Shown piece after piece: positions 1 to 8,200 of a stretch of 64,000 nucleotides of DNA. Origin of the DNA: Bog-473 sp963840435 (lineage in GTDB: Bacteria; Actinomycetota; Acidimicrobiia; Acidimicrobiales; RAAP-2); contig CAWIYY010000006.1 of assembly GCA_963840435.1 (NCBI GenBank), forward strand, positions 135,167 to 199,166, in the 5' to 3' direction. The notes beneath the pieces were generated by a model, which was not told the DNA's origin, did not search any database, and was given only the letters and a program-made list of their open reading frames with translations. The stretch's first letter is position 1. Every line of letters starts with the position of its first letter. The position numbers and the translations under genes are program-made.

Positions 1-244
1 AGGTCTCGGTCAGTAAGGATCAGGTCCGATCTGCACCTGATATCGAGATGCACGGCGACGGACTTTCTCAGGCCGACGAGTCAACGCTGTACCACCACTT
101 TGAACTCAACTACACACCCATCGACACGGAGAGCGGCCGCCGTCTGGCTCGTCGCTGAGGACCTCAGACCTCAGATCGCGATCTGGGCCGCATTGTTTGA
201 ATGAAGTCGGAACAACTCTGTGACGTCGGTCTGAGAGAACTCTG

Positions 245-553
245 TCACTTCCGCCCACCGCGACTACGCCTCCGAGGTCCGGAGTCGACCAGCAAGTCCA
301 AGAGTTCACCAACGGTCTGCTTTCGACCGACAGTCTCATCAAGAGGAGCCTCAGCTTCGATCCTGTAGCGATTCCGACGGCCATCCTTCTCTTTTATGAC
401 GTAACCCTCATTGGTCAGATCAGTGACAATGCTGAATGCGCTGCGCTCCGTGATCCCTAAGGCCATCGCGATATCGATGAGCCGAACCCCTGGATCGTGG
501 GCGATGCATGCGAGGGCGCGGGCGTGATTCGTAAGAAAGCTCCATCCAGGCAT
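245..553 (-). CDS. Small winged-helix (MarR/ArsR-like) transcriptional regulator
   Basis: A 102-residue protein with a winged-helix DNA-binding fold: an N-terminal helix (WSFLTNHARAL), a helix-turn-helix around residues 22-45 (RLIDIAMALGITERSAF) and a wing (GYVIKEKDGRRNRYRI). The C-terminus is basic. It is clearly paralogous to the protein at 14456-14770; both share WSFLT, CIAHDP, GITER, VTDLT and GRRNRY. No Shine-Dalgarno is visible before the ATG, so a leaderless message is possible. It faces away from the alcohol dehydrogenase, and ACTAG/CTAGT inverted repeats lie in the gap. I infer autoregulation and perhaps control of the dehydrogenase. The ligand is unknown. Confidence 0.8.
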   Translation of the reverse strand: MPGWSFLTNHARALACIAHDPGVRLIDIAMALGITERSAFSIVTDLTNEGYVIKEKDGRRNRYRIEAEAPLDETVGRKQTVGELLDLLVDSGPRRRSRGGRK

Positions 554-561
554 GCCGTCAT

Positions 562-608
562 ACTAGCTCAAGGATTCCCGAAGATATTTGCTAGTAACGA
601 TTAACTAG
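562..608. promoter_or_regulatory. Candidate operator with ACTAG/CTAGT inverted repeats
   Basis: The gap between the winged-helix gene and the dehydrogenase holds ACTAG at 562-566, CTAGT at 591-595 and ACTAG at 604-608. The last two form an inverted repeat with an 8-base spacer. The 8-mer TTGCTAGT at 588-595 is the reverse complement of ACTAGCAA, found 35-42 bases before the paralogous regulator at 14456. An A/T-rich motif shared by the upstream regions of two paralogous regulators suggests their common binding site. This is inference from position and symmetry. Confidence 0.45.
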
Positions 609-759
609 AGTAGCGTGCGGGGCATTGGGATTCTGGGTCGGCGCTAAGACGTCAGCGATCGGCCTCGATGGCGTGACACCGTCGCTCACGTCGGGCCGCA
701 GGAAAACCGATGACCGAAAGCGAACTGACACCGCCTCCAGAATCAAGGAAGAGAACCAA

Positions 760-1806
760 ATGAAAGCACTCGTCTACCACGGACCAAATGCCAAGAGTTG
801 GGACGAAGTGCCTGACCCCACGCTGATCGATGACACCGATGCAATTGTTCGGGTCGACGCCACGACCATTTGTGGCAGCGACCTACACATCTTGAAGGGT
901 GATCTGCCCGAGGTGACGCCCGGACGGATCCTCGGCCACGAGGCCGTGGGGACCATTGAAGCCGTCGGCCCGGCAGTTCGAAACTTCAAGGTCGGCGACA
1001 AGGTACTTGTCTCGTGCATCTCAGCCTGCGGGAAATGCCGGTTCTGTCGCGAGAGCCGCTTTGGGCAGTGCTTGGGTGGGGGTGGCTGGGTACTCGGTCA
1101 CACTATCGACGGAACCCAAGCCGAGAAAGTGCGGGTTCCCTTTGTTGATACCTCGGCGTATCTGGTACCCGCCGGGGTGAGCGACGAGGAGTTTCTGATG
1201 CTCTCCGACATCTTGCCAACGGCATATGAGGTGGGTGTCCTCAATGGAGGCGTCGTTCCCGGTGACGTCGTGGTCGTGGTCGGTGCCGGACCCATCGGTC
1301 TCTCCGCCATCACCGGGGCCCTGCTCTTCAGCCCAAGCCACATCGTTGCCGTCGACCTTTCCGACGCCAGACTCGAGGCGGCCAAGCAGTTCGGGGCGGA
1401 TGTGATCGTGAACAACGGCCGGGAGGATGCCGCCTCGATCGTCGGGGGCCTCACCGACGGACTGGGCGCCGATGTCGCCATCGAAGCTGTCGGCCTACCA
1501 GCAACGTTCGAACTGGCCACTGCCCTCGTGCGACCTGGTGGCCATGTCGCCAACATCGGGGTGCACGGGAAGCCGGCGGTTCTCCATCTCGAAACTCTTT
1601 GGACCTTAGATGTGACCATCACGACGGGGCTGGTCGACACGTACTCGACGCCGACGCTGAGCCGTCTGATGGCGACCCGCCAGCTCGACGCGGCTCGTTT
1701 TGTCACCCACCACTTCACATTCGACGAATTCATGGCTGCCTACGACACCTTCTCGAGCGCGGGTGAGACCGGAGCCCTCAAGGTCGTGCTGACCCGTGCC
1801 GGTTGA
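760..1806 (+). CDS. Zinc-dependent medium-chain alcohol dehydrogenase
   Basis: A 348-residue MDR-superfamily enzyme expected to oxidise an alcohol with NAD(P). The catalytic-zinc region is present near the N-terminus (CGSDLH, then GHEAVG), followed by the structural-zinc cysteine cluster (CGKCRFCRESRFGQC). The Rossmann motif VVGAGPIGLSA starts the cofactor domain. Length is normal for a tetrameric zinc ADH. I chose the ATG at 760 because AAGGAAGAG lies just upstream and the protein then begins MKALVYHGP, the usual family start; the frame is open further upstream, to 625. Sequence style resembles the secondary-alcohol (isopropanol-type) branch, but the substrate cannot be read. The divergent winged-helix gene may regulate it. 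Confidence 0.9.
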   Translation: MKALVYHGPNAKSWDEVPDPTLIDDTDAIVRVDATTICGSDLHILKGDLPEVTPGRILGHEAVGTIEAVGPAVRNFKVGDKVLVSCISACGKCRFCRESRFGQCLGGGGWVLGHTIDGTQAEKVRVPFVDTSAYLVPAGVSDEEFLMLSDILPTAYEVGVLNGGVVPGDVVVVVGAGPIGLSAITGALLFSPSHIVAVDLSDARLEAAKQFGADVIVNNGREDAASIVGGLTDGLGADVAIEAVGLPATFELATALVRPGGHVANIGVHGKPAVLHLETLWTLDVTITTGLVDTYSTPTLSRLMATRQLDAARFVTHHFTFDEFMAAYDTFSSAGETGALKVVLTRAG

Positions 1807-1869
1807 CCTGGCCTCGACGCGTCAGGGATCGAGAGACCCGAGCTGTGGCCTTCCCTCATTGGATGCACC

Positions 1870-2538
1870 GTGACTCAGATTCGAGATGCCCTCAGCGATG
1901 CCGGAGACCTAGGCCGCAGAATTCTTCGTCGCCGCCAGGAGCTCGACCTGAGCATCGAGCAAGTGGCCGAGCGCTGCGAGATGGCGGCGAACTACCTCGA
2001 GTACCTCGAGAGCAGTCCCATGGCCGAGCCAACATCATCGACCCTGCTTCGGCTTGCCTTGGCACTGGAGACGTCCGTCCCAGAACTGCTCGGCGGAGAG
2101 CAAGGCCGAGCCCATGGATGGGCGAGCCCGGCCCCCGATCCCAAATTGATCGAGGTCGAAGGGGCTGAATGTCGCGAGCTGCTTTCTCAAGGAGGTGTCG
2201 GTCGCCTGGTCTTCGTTTCGAAGGAGAGGCCGGTGGCCCTTCCGGTCAACTTCAAAATGCTGAGCGGTGACGTCGTGTTCCGCTCGGCCGAGGGATCCGA
2301 GGTCGCCGCTATCGCCCCTGAGGCCACGGTCAGTTTCGAGGTCGATCGGATTGATGACGCCATGAGCGAAGGTTGGAGTGTGCTTGCCACGGGCACCGTC
2401 CACCCAATCCGCTCTGCGGATCAGATGGAAGAGGTCAAGGCGCTGGAGATCGAGCCCTGGGCGGGTGGTGAGCGCCGCACCTACTTCCGGCTCGTTGTCG
2501 GCGGACTCACGGGCAGGAGAATTGTTGCAGCCCCGTAA
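1870..2538 (+). CDS. XRE helix-turn-helix / pyridoxamine-oxidase-like flavin-binding protein
   Basis: A 222-residue fusion. Residues ~12-78 are an XRE-type helix-turn-helix (LGRRILRRRQELDLSIEQVA, then YLEYLESS). Residues ~95-220 form a pyridoxamine 5'-phosphate oxidase-like FMN-binding split barrel (ECRELLSQGGVGRLVFV, then FEVDRIDDAMSEGWSVLATG). Actinobacterial proteins of this layout are usually called flavin- or F420-binding split-barrel proteins, with a presumed redox-sensing regulatory role. The start is GTG at 1870. It lies 63 bases after the dehydrogenase on the same strand, so co-transcription is plausible. The cofactor and DNA target are unknown. Confidence 0.82.
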   Translation: MTQIRDALSDAGDLGRRILRRRQELDLSIEQVAERCEMAANYLEYLESSPMAEPTSSTLLRLALALETSVPELLGGEQGRAHGWASPAPDPKLIEVEGAECRELLSQGGVGRLVFVSKERPVALPVNFKMLSGDVVFRSAEGSEVAAIAPEATVSFEVDRIDDAMSEGWSVLATGTVHPIRSADQMEEVKALEIEPWAGGERRTYFRLVVGGLTGRRIVAAP

Positions 2539-2725
2539 TTTTCTGCCGCGGTCCTCGACGAACTGTTCCGACTGTTTTATTGGCGCTCAAGGTCCGCTTG
2601 GACGTCATTGCAGAGTTGAACGTCTGCCAGTGACTTCGCAACAGCTTGGGCCCGCAACCTCCGCGTAATCCGTTTGGGGCATCCGTACCGTTAAGAGATC
2701 ACGAGCAGTTCGACTGAGTAGGACT

Positions 2726-4654
2726 CTAGACCGCGACAGGTGGACTCTTTGGCAAGAGGACAGATTTCGCCGCAGATTCTCTTTCGTCACCCAGATCGGA
2801 GCCAAACCAGACGGCCCGACCGCGACCCTGCATCTTGGCCTTGTAGAGTGCGACGTCGGCTCGGTGGATGATGGAATCGATCTCGACATCCGACGGGCCC
2901 GAAACAGCGATTCCAATGCTGCAGCCGACGACGATGCTCGTGCCACCGATCTTCACGATCTGGCCTGTGACGTTCTGCAGGATTCGGTCGGCAAGTTGGG
3001 ACAAGCCGTTCCTATCGGGTCTGCCGAGCCGACCCAGAATGAATTCATCCCCCCCGAGTCGACCGACGATGTCTGATTTCCGTGTGGTTGCCTCGATTGC
3101 ACGGGCGATTGCCACGAGCGCCGCGTCGCCCGCTTCGTGACCATGCGTGTCGTTGATCTCTTTCAATCCGTCCAAGTCGATGAACAGGATGCCAAGTGAG
3201 CTTCCTTCACGATGCATGCTGGCAACGTCGCGGTCCAGGAATTCGAGCACAGCACCGCGGTTCAAGAGTCCAGTCAGTGAGTCGTGAGTGGCTCGTTCGC
3301 CAAGGAGTGCTCGCTGCCGCTGATTTTCGTGAACCGACTTAGACAGGGTGGTCAGGGTCTCCTGCAGAGCCCGACCGGTTTCGCCGGGTAATGGCATGCC
3401 CAACACTGGGTCGTCCAAATTGATTGCGCTCAATGCGAGAGCGTGTGCCTGCACCGCACAAAGGGTGGATGACATGTCATTGAACGCCCGCGCCGCTTGC
3501 GAGAGCTCCTTCGGGCCGCTCACTTCGAGAGGTGGGACATCGAACTCTCCAGCCTGGACCGATTGGGATGCCTTGACAATTCTCGCTAGAGGGCGTCCAA
3601 CGGACCGGTTGAGGACCAATACGCCGAGAAACGCCAGGACGAGCACCAGGATGAGCCACATCAAGTCTGCGTAGAGCGCCAAAGACGTTGAATTTTCTTG
3701 ACTCATGGTGGTGTTTCGGAGATCGCTCGATGCGTCGAGTGCAAGGTTTGTCCTTGCGCGAACCATCGTCAGGTTCGCACGAAACACTGCGCCCGACTCC
3801 GCCAGGTTCGTAGCGTATGGTGCAGCTCCGCCACGCAGCCCAGTTGTGATGGCTAACTCGACGGAGTTGTTGAACGTTGCGGCGATTGGATTGGCTGCCG
3901 TTTGTTTCCAGGCCTTTCTGGCCAATGGGCCAAGTTGCTCTGGAAAGTCTTGTACGGATTCGTTGTAGTCCGCGGTGGCTTCTATGAGCTGGCGGACTTC
4001 CGCAGACTCAGTCGATTGAAGGAGCAAGGACGGCAGAAGCGAAGACTGGAGATTGCCCGACGTGAATGCCGCAAAGGTCGCACTGAATGCTTGGACCCTC
4101 TGCCTCGTGGCCAACGACGACGAGGCATTGGCTTGGACGCCGATTTGGTTGGCCAAATTCTGAGCCAGAGACTGCACATGTCCGTTGAGCTGCGTGAAGA
4201 CCTGTTGTACGTCTGCATAGCGAACAGTGCCGATGGAGAGTTCTTGACGAAGTGTCACCAGCTTGGCGAAGTAGGGCGCCAATGCGGGATTGCGGCTGAG
4301 GACGGTCTGGCGATCGACCGCCTTTCGGGTGCTGGAGAGTTCGCTGACGAAGTTGATGTGCAGAAGTGAGTCCAGTTGGGAAATGGGGACTCCGTAAGTC
4401 CTGGCATAGGCAATGGCAGAAGTTGGTACTTGTTCGTCGAGAACGGCATTCTCAGCACGGAGATACGAGTCGAGCGTGAAGGAATATTGGCGTGCAGCCA
4501 CGGCCTGGTTTCGGCTCGTCCAGAGGGTGTGGATTGCGGAGTAGCCGAACCCAACTCCCACGACAATTGGGAAGACAAGCACCACGACGAGCCACGACCG
4601 AAAGCTCAGGGAGCCGATAGCCCAGCCACGCCTAGTCCGCCGGGAACTCGTCAT
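2726..4654 (-). CDS. Membrane-bound diguanylate cyclase (sensor-HAMP-GGDEF)
   Basis: A 642-residue protein predicted to make cyclic di-GMP from two GTP. One membrane segment lies near residues 20-42, followed by a ~280-residue extracytoplasmic helical sensor, a second membrane segment near 330-350, a HAMP linker (~350-400) and a GGDEF domain (~460-620). The active-site loop is canonical (GRLGGDEF, GGDEF at 534-538), so catalytic activity is likely. The sensor resembles the all-helical nitrate/nitrite-sensor-like class only in general architecture; its ligand is unknown. It is the downstream partner of the PAS-GGDEF-EAL gene on the same strand, 132 bases away. No clear Shine-Dalgarno precedes the ATG. 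Confidence 0.9.
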   Translation of the reverse strand: MTSSRRTRRGWAIGSLSFRSWLVVVLVFPIVVGVGFGYSAIHTLWTSRNQAVAARQYSFTLDSYLRAENAVLDEQVPTSAIAYARTYGVPISQLDSLLHINFVSELSSTRKAVDRQTVLSRNPALAPYFAKLVTLRQELSIGTVRYADVQQVFTQLNGHVQSLAQNLANQIGVQANASSSLATRQRVQAFSATFAAFTSGNLQSSLLPSLLLQSTESAEVRQLIEATADYNESVQDFPEQLGPLARKAWKQTAANPIAATFNNSVELAITTGLRGGAAPYATNLAESGAVFRANLTMVRARTNLALDASSDLRNTTMSQENSTSLALYADLMWLILVLVLAFLGVLVLNRSVGRPLARIVKASQSVQAGEFDVPPLEVSGPKELSQAARAFNDMSSTLCAVQAHALALSAINLDDPVLGMPLPGETGRALQETLTTLSKSVHENQRQRALLGERATHDSLTGLLNRGAVLEFLDRDVASMHREGSSLGILFIDLDGLKEINDTHGHEAGDAALVAIARAIEATTRKSDIVGRLGGDEFILGRLGRPDRNGLSQLADRILQNVTGQIVKIGGTSIVVGCSIGIAVSGPSDVEIDSIIHRADVALYKAKMQGRGRAVWFGSDLGDERESAAKSVLLPKSPPVAV

Positions 4655-4786
4655 ATGTTGTCAGAGGGTTTCGGTGCGGGAGTTTGGCCGCTGTGGTTCC
4701 AGGCCCCGTGTGAATCAATAGCGATCCTGACTTGTTGGGCCATTGAGGCCCCCCTTCAATTACATCCGTGCCGTACGTCGTCTTCG

Positions 4787-6586
4787 TTAGCGGACCTGGG
4801 TTGGAATGACGGCACTCTCGAGGCGAGTTGACTGGACGAAATCCATGATCTCGCCCGCAGCCATTGGTCTGGCAATGAGAAATCCTTGGCCAGTGTCGCA
4901 ACGCTGGGATTGGAGCTGATGGAGCTGATCCATGGTTTCGATACCTTCGGCGACCGTTTCAAGACCCAACTCCTTGCCTAGTTGAACAAGTGTGTGCAGC
5001 AACGCATCGCCGCCGTCGTAGTCGCCCGTTGCGCTGATGAAGGATTGATCGATCTTGAGGATATCCACGGGAAATTGCCGGAGGTAGGCCAAGGATGAAT
5101 AGCCGGTGCCGAAATCGTCAATCGCAATACGGACACCAATCGCCTTGATGGCCTTGAGCCGACCGATTGTGGCGTCCCCGTCACGCATGAGGATGCTTTC
5201 GGTGATCTCGACCACTAGCGCTCTCGGTGGCAGCCCGCTCGCCGTGAGTGCATCAGTGACGTCGCTGATGAATGAGTCCGACTCCAATTGGCGAGCCGAC
5301 ACATTCACGGCGATTGTGAGCGGTAGTCCAGCCGCATGCCACTGGGAACACTGTTGGCAGGCCTCTGAAAGGATCCAGCGTCCGACGGGCACAATCAGCC
5401 CGCTCTCTTCGAGACTCGAGATGAACTCAAGCGGTGACAACATGCCCCGGTTCGGATGTCGCCACCGTAGGAGCGCCTCGATACCGACGGTAGTCATGTC
5501 CACCAGGGTGAACATGGGCTGGTACTCGAGCAAGAACTCACCGGCTTCAAGAGCTGTTTTGAGATCTGTTTCGAGTACGAGACGGTCCTCGACTGAGTTC
5601 CGCATTGCGGAAACGAACATCTCGTACCGGTTTCGACCCCCAACCTTCGCTTGATACAGGGCGAAGTCGGCATCACGGATGAGATCCTCGGAGTGCGAGC
5701 GGGCACCCGTGGCGATTCCGATACTGGCGGTCACCAAGACGGGGGTCAAGATTCCCTCTCTCGAATTGAGCATAAAGGGCTCTTGGAGGACGTTGAGTAG
5801 TCGCTCGGCGATGAGCGCGGGGCCTGCACGCAAGGAAGCGCCCTCCGCGAGGACGACGAACTCGTCACCGCTGAGGCGTCCGATTGTGTCGGAGGGTCGC
5901 AACGCGCGCCTGAGACGCGCCGCTACAAATTGCAGAAGCTGGTCCCCCGCAGCGCGGCCCAAGCGGTCATTGATGTCCTTGAAGTGATCCAGGTCCAAGG
6001 TCAGAGCTGTCACCGGGATGTTTTGACGTCGCGCTCGGGTCAACATCTGCTCGGTCCGGTCCAGGATCAAGGCTCGATTTGGTAGATCGGTGAGGAAGTC
6101 ATGCAGGGCCTGATGTCGGAGCTCGCAGGATTTCTCCTCGACGAGGGCCAGCGCATCGATCAGTTGGTGGTGGTCATGTGCGGCAGCCGTAACATCCACT
6201 GCAGTGCCGATCAGCGCCATCGGCCTGCGATTCACCGGACCCAGCGGCGTGAGGGTCACCAACACGGTGAGTGGCTTTCCAGAACGGGAACGACCAATTA
6301 GTTGACCGGTCCACGCGTGACCACTACTTACCTGAGCCTCCGCTGATGCAAGAGCCTTAGGATCAGGAGGAGTTCCGAGCACCGCATGAATGGGCTGTCC
6401 GAAGACTTCGCGTGCGTCGAAGCCGTAAAGGTCAGTCGCGGCCGGATTCCAGTAGAGGATCCGTGTATCGGGGTCGGTGACGACGACCGGTTGGGCCAAG
6501 GCGTCCAAAATTGGTCGGGCTGCTTCCAGACCAGGCACGCATTTGGTGAGGTAAGCCGTTGGATCGGATTGCACCCCCATGGGCAC
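4787..6586 (-). CDS. PAS-GGDEF-EAL cyclic-di-GMP enzyme (degenerate SGDEF)
   Basis: A 599-residue soluble protein: PAS domain (~25-130), GGDEF domain (~160-330) and EAL domain (~345-590). The cyclase loop reads RLSGDEF (residues 237-243), so the first glycine of GGDEF is serine; cyclase activity may be reduced or lost. The phosphodiesterase half keeps the key motifs: EALLRWRHP, VEITES, DDFGTGYSSLAYL and AEGIE. The most likely net activity is hydrolysis of cyclic di-GMP, possibly with the GGDEF domain as a GTP sensor, as described for other degenerate GGDEF-EAL proteins. It precedes the membrane diguanylate cyclase, so synthesis and breakdown are encoded together. Confidence 0.9.
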   Translation of the reverse strand: MPMGVQSDPTAYLTKCVPGLEAARPILDALAQPVVVTDPDTRILYWNPAATDLYGFDAREVFGQPIHAVLGTPPDPKALASAEAQVSSGHAWTGQLIGRSRSGKPLTVLVTLTPLGPVNRRPMALIGTAVDVTAAAHDHHQLIDALALVEEKSCELRHQALHDFLTDLPNRALILDRTEQMLTRARRQNIPVTALTLDLDHFKDINDRLGRAAGDQLLQFVAARLRRALRPSDTIGRLSGDEFVVLAEGASLRAGPALIAERLLNVLQEPFMLNSREGILTPVLVTASIGIATGARSHSEDLIRDADFALYQAKVGGRNRYEMFVSAMRNSVEDRLVLETDLKTALEAGEFLLEYQPMFTLVDMTTVGIEALLRWRHPNRGMLSPLEFISSLEESGLIVPVGRWILSEACQQCSQWHAAGLPLTIAVNVSARQLESDSFISDVTDALTASGLPPRALVVEITESILMRDGDATIGRLKAIKAIGVRIAIDDFGTGYSSLAYLRQFPVDILKIDQSFISATGDYDGGDALLHTLVQLGKELGLETVAEGIETMDQLHQLQSQRCDTGQGFLIARPMAAGEIMDFVQSTRLESAVIPTQVR

Positions 6587-6621
6587 AGCCCTTCAAATTT
6601 TCGGACACAGAATGTCTGCTC

Positions 6622-6909
6622 CTACACCATCGTCAGGTTTTCTGTTGCGCTGAAGCGATTTGTCGTGGCGACCACGAGCGCATGCGTTTCGTTGTGGATC
6701 TGCTCAACGGCGACTCTCAGCAGCTCGGCTTCGGCTTCGCTCTTGGCGACGGCCGTCAGCCGTGAGGGGGCATCATGAAGGCTGTCCCGGAGGGAACCGA
6801 ATATTCGTTCCGTCACGGTTCGCCTCTGAAATCCAGTCCAGCAACGCCGTAACCCTTCAGTCAAACGCCGGTTCCCATCCAGAGAGCCGGTGGACGTGCC
6901 AGCCGGCAT
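6622..6909 (-). CDS. Small hypothetical protein upstream of the GGDEF-EAL gene
   Basis: A possible 95-residue protein ending 35 bases before the GGDEF-EAL start on the same strand. From about residue 36 the sequence is helical and amphipathic (RIFGSLRDSLHDAPSRL, then EAEAELLRVAVEQIHNETHAL) and looks coding; the N-terminal third is low in character and the true start may lie further in. I do not recognise a family. The candidate start has only a weak GGAA upstream. The alternative is a non-coding leader; the rest of 6587-7114 shows nothing recognisable. Confidence 0.35.
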   Translation of the reverse strand: MPAGTSTGSLDGNRRLTEGLRRCWTGFQRRTVTERIFGSLRDSLHDAPSRLTAVAKSEAEAELLRVAVEQIHNETHALVVATTNRFSATENLTMV

Positions 6910-7114
6910 TTCCGCGGCCGTCTTGGTGAGGCGCCTGTTCGAGTCCGAGTGTGGAGGGAAACGTGTCGAGTCCGATCGTCACGCCCCAAGCCTGTGACGA
7001 TTCGCCGCAGGCCCGGACGTCGATCAACCGACCGTGGAGCTGGGGTCACCGGTCACACGGGCATTGCGCCGACGAGGCGAGAGGGCAATAATTGAGTCTG
7101 GGAGGAGTTCGACC

Positions 7115-7870
7115 ATGGGCTCAGGCGACCGTCCATTGACCGTTGATCAGGACTCCCTCTCCGAATTGTCTCAGAGTGTCTCTCAAATAGCAGGTGCACT
7201 ATTCGCGGCGGGCAACGTCCTAGAGACCCTGACCAGTGTGGCCGAGTTAGCCGTGGCGACAATCGAGGGTTGTGACTTTTCCGGAATCGTCACCATCGAC
7301 ACAGGCGTGCCCACGACTCCTGTACTCACGGACCCGATGGTGCTCGCGGTTGACGCGATACAACAACGCACCGGTGAGGGGCCCTCAATGGATGCCATTG
7401 CGCATCGGATCATCGTCTCTGTCGACGACCTCAAGACGGACCTTCGCTGGCCGCTCTTCTCGCCACAGGCGGTGATCGAAGGGATCCGAAGCGCGCTCTC
7501 ACTTCCGTTGGCGCCTAACTCTCAAGATGGTGCGTTGAATCTCTACGCTCTCTACCCCGCGGCCTTTGGTGTCGTCGACCGTGCCAAGGCAACAATCCTC
7601 GCTTCGTTGGCTAGCCTCGCCGTGTCCGTTGCCCACTCCCATGAAGACGAAGAGCGCCGGGCCGAGAACCTTCATGCCGCCTTGGGCACTCGGGAGACGA
7701 TTGGAGAGGCGTTAGGCATTCTCATGGAACGAGAGCGCATCACGGCGGACCAAGCTTTCGACATCTTGCGTCGAGCTTCCCAGCACCTCAATATCAAGCT
7801 TCGAGACGTTGCCCAGAATCTCGTAGACACTGGGGAGAGCCCCGATACGGGCAAGTCCTCCACTTCGTAA
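7115..7870 (+). CDS. GAF-ANTAR RNA-binding regulator
   Basis: A 251-residue two-domain regulator. Residues ~20-165 form a GAF-like sensor (GEGPSMDAI, then DLRWPLFSPQA, typical of actinobacterial GAF-ANTAR proteins). Residues ~175-235 are an ANTAR domain (GTRETIGEALGILMERERITADQAFDIL shows the alanine-rich helices), a fold that binds paired stem-loop RNAs and prevents termination. The ATG at 7115 is preceded by GGAGGAG at 7101-7107; the frame is open upstream to 7034 without a better start. It neighbours a second ANTAR protein. The GAF ligand is unknown. Confidence 0.88.
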   Translation: MGSGDRPLTVDQDSLSELSQSVSQIAGALFAAGNVLETLTSVAELAVATIEGCDFSGIVTIDTGVPTTPVLTDPMVLAVDAIQQRTGEGPSMDAIAHRIIVSVDDLKTDLRWPLFSPQAVIEGIRSALSLPLAPNSQDGALNLYALYPAAFGVVDRAKATILASLASLAVSVAHSHEDEERRAENLHAALGTRETIGEALGILMERERITADQAFDILRRASQHLNIKLRDVAQNLVDTGESPDTGKSSTS

Positions 7871-7986
7871 GCAGGCCATGAACCAGAGCATCTGAGCCGG
7901 GGCTCAATGCCGGCCGCTGTCACGCGTCGACGGTCCACGCAGAAGAGTCCGTTCGTTGTGCGAGGAGGTAGTAGACTTTTATCGCT

Positions 7987-8079
7987 TACCTTCAACATCG
8001 AGGGGTTCACCGAGGACGGCCTGCGCCGCCCGCTACAGCCAGAGGCGTTTAGCGCCTCCCCCGGATTCCTTTGAAGGTA
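7987..8079 (+). ncRNA. Structured leader element, copy 1, before the STAS-GAF-ANTAR gene
   Basis: A non-coding stretch 121 bases before the STAS-GAF-ANTAR start that can fold as a closing stem plus two hairpins. The closing stem is a perfect 9-bp pairing of TACCTTCAA (7987-7995) with TTGAAGGTA (8071-8079). Inside are hairpin CGGC-CTGC-GCCG (8017-8028) and hairpin GAGGCG-TTTAG-CGCCTC (8042-8058). The same three helices recur in the duplicate at 10253-10342, where loop bases differ but arms are kept. That is what a selected RNA structure would show. Its function is unknown; a cis-regulatory RNA, possibly an ANTAR target, is a guess. I match it to no riboswitch class. Confidence 0.5.
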
Positions 8080-8200
8080 CGTTGTGTCGTTCTTCCGCCA
8101 CCCCGAGACGCAATAGGACCTATCGCTGGGCGTCAGGAGGTTGTGGCGGGCGGCGCAGGCCGGCCTTCGCTGATGAAGTTCTCCGAGGCGAGTCTTCGCC

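Noticed and set aside
106..384. 92-codon minus-strand frame at the window start
   Set aside because: It overlaps the winged-helix gene in another frame and has no coding character.
7987..8079. Known cyclic-di-GMP or cobalamin riboswitch
   Set aside because: Core sequences of those classes are absent; only the fold and duplication are supported.
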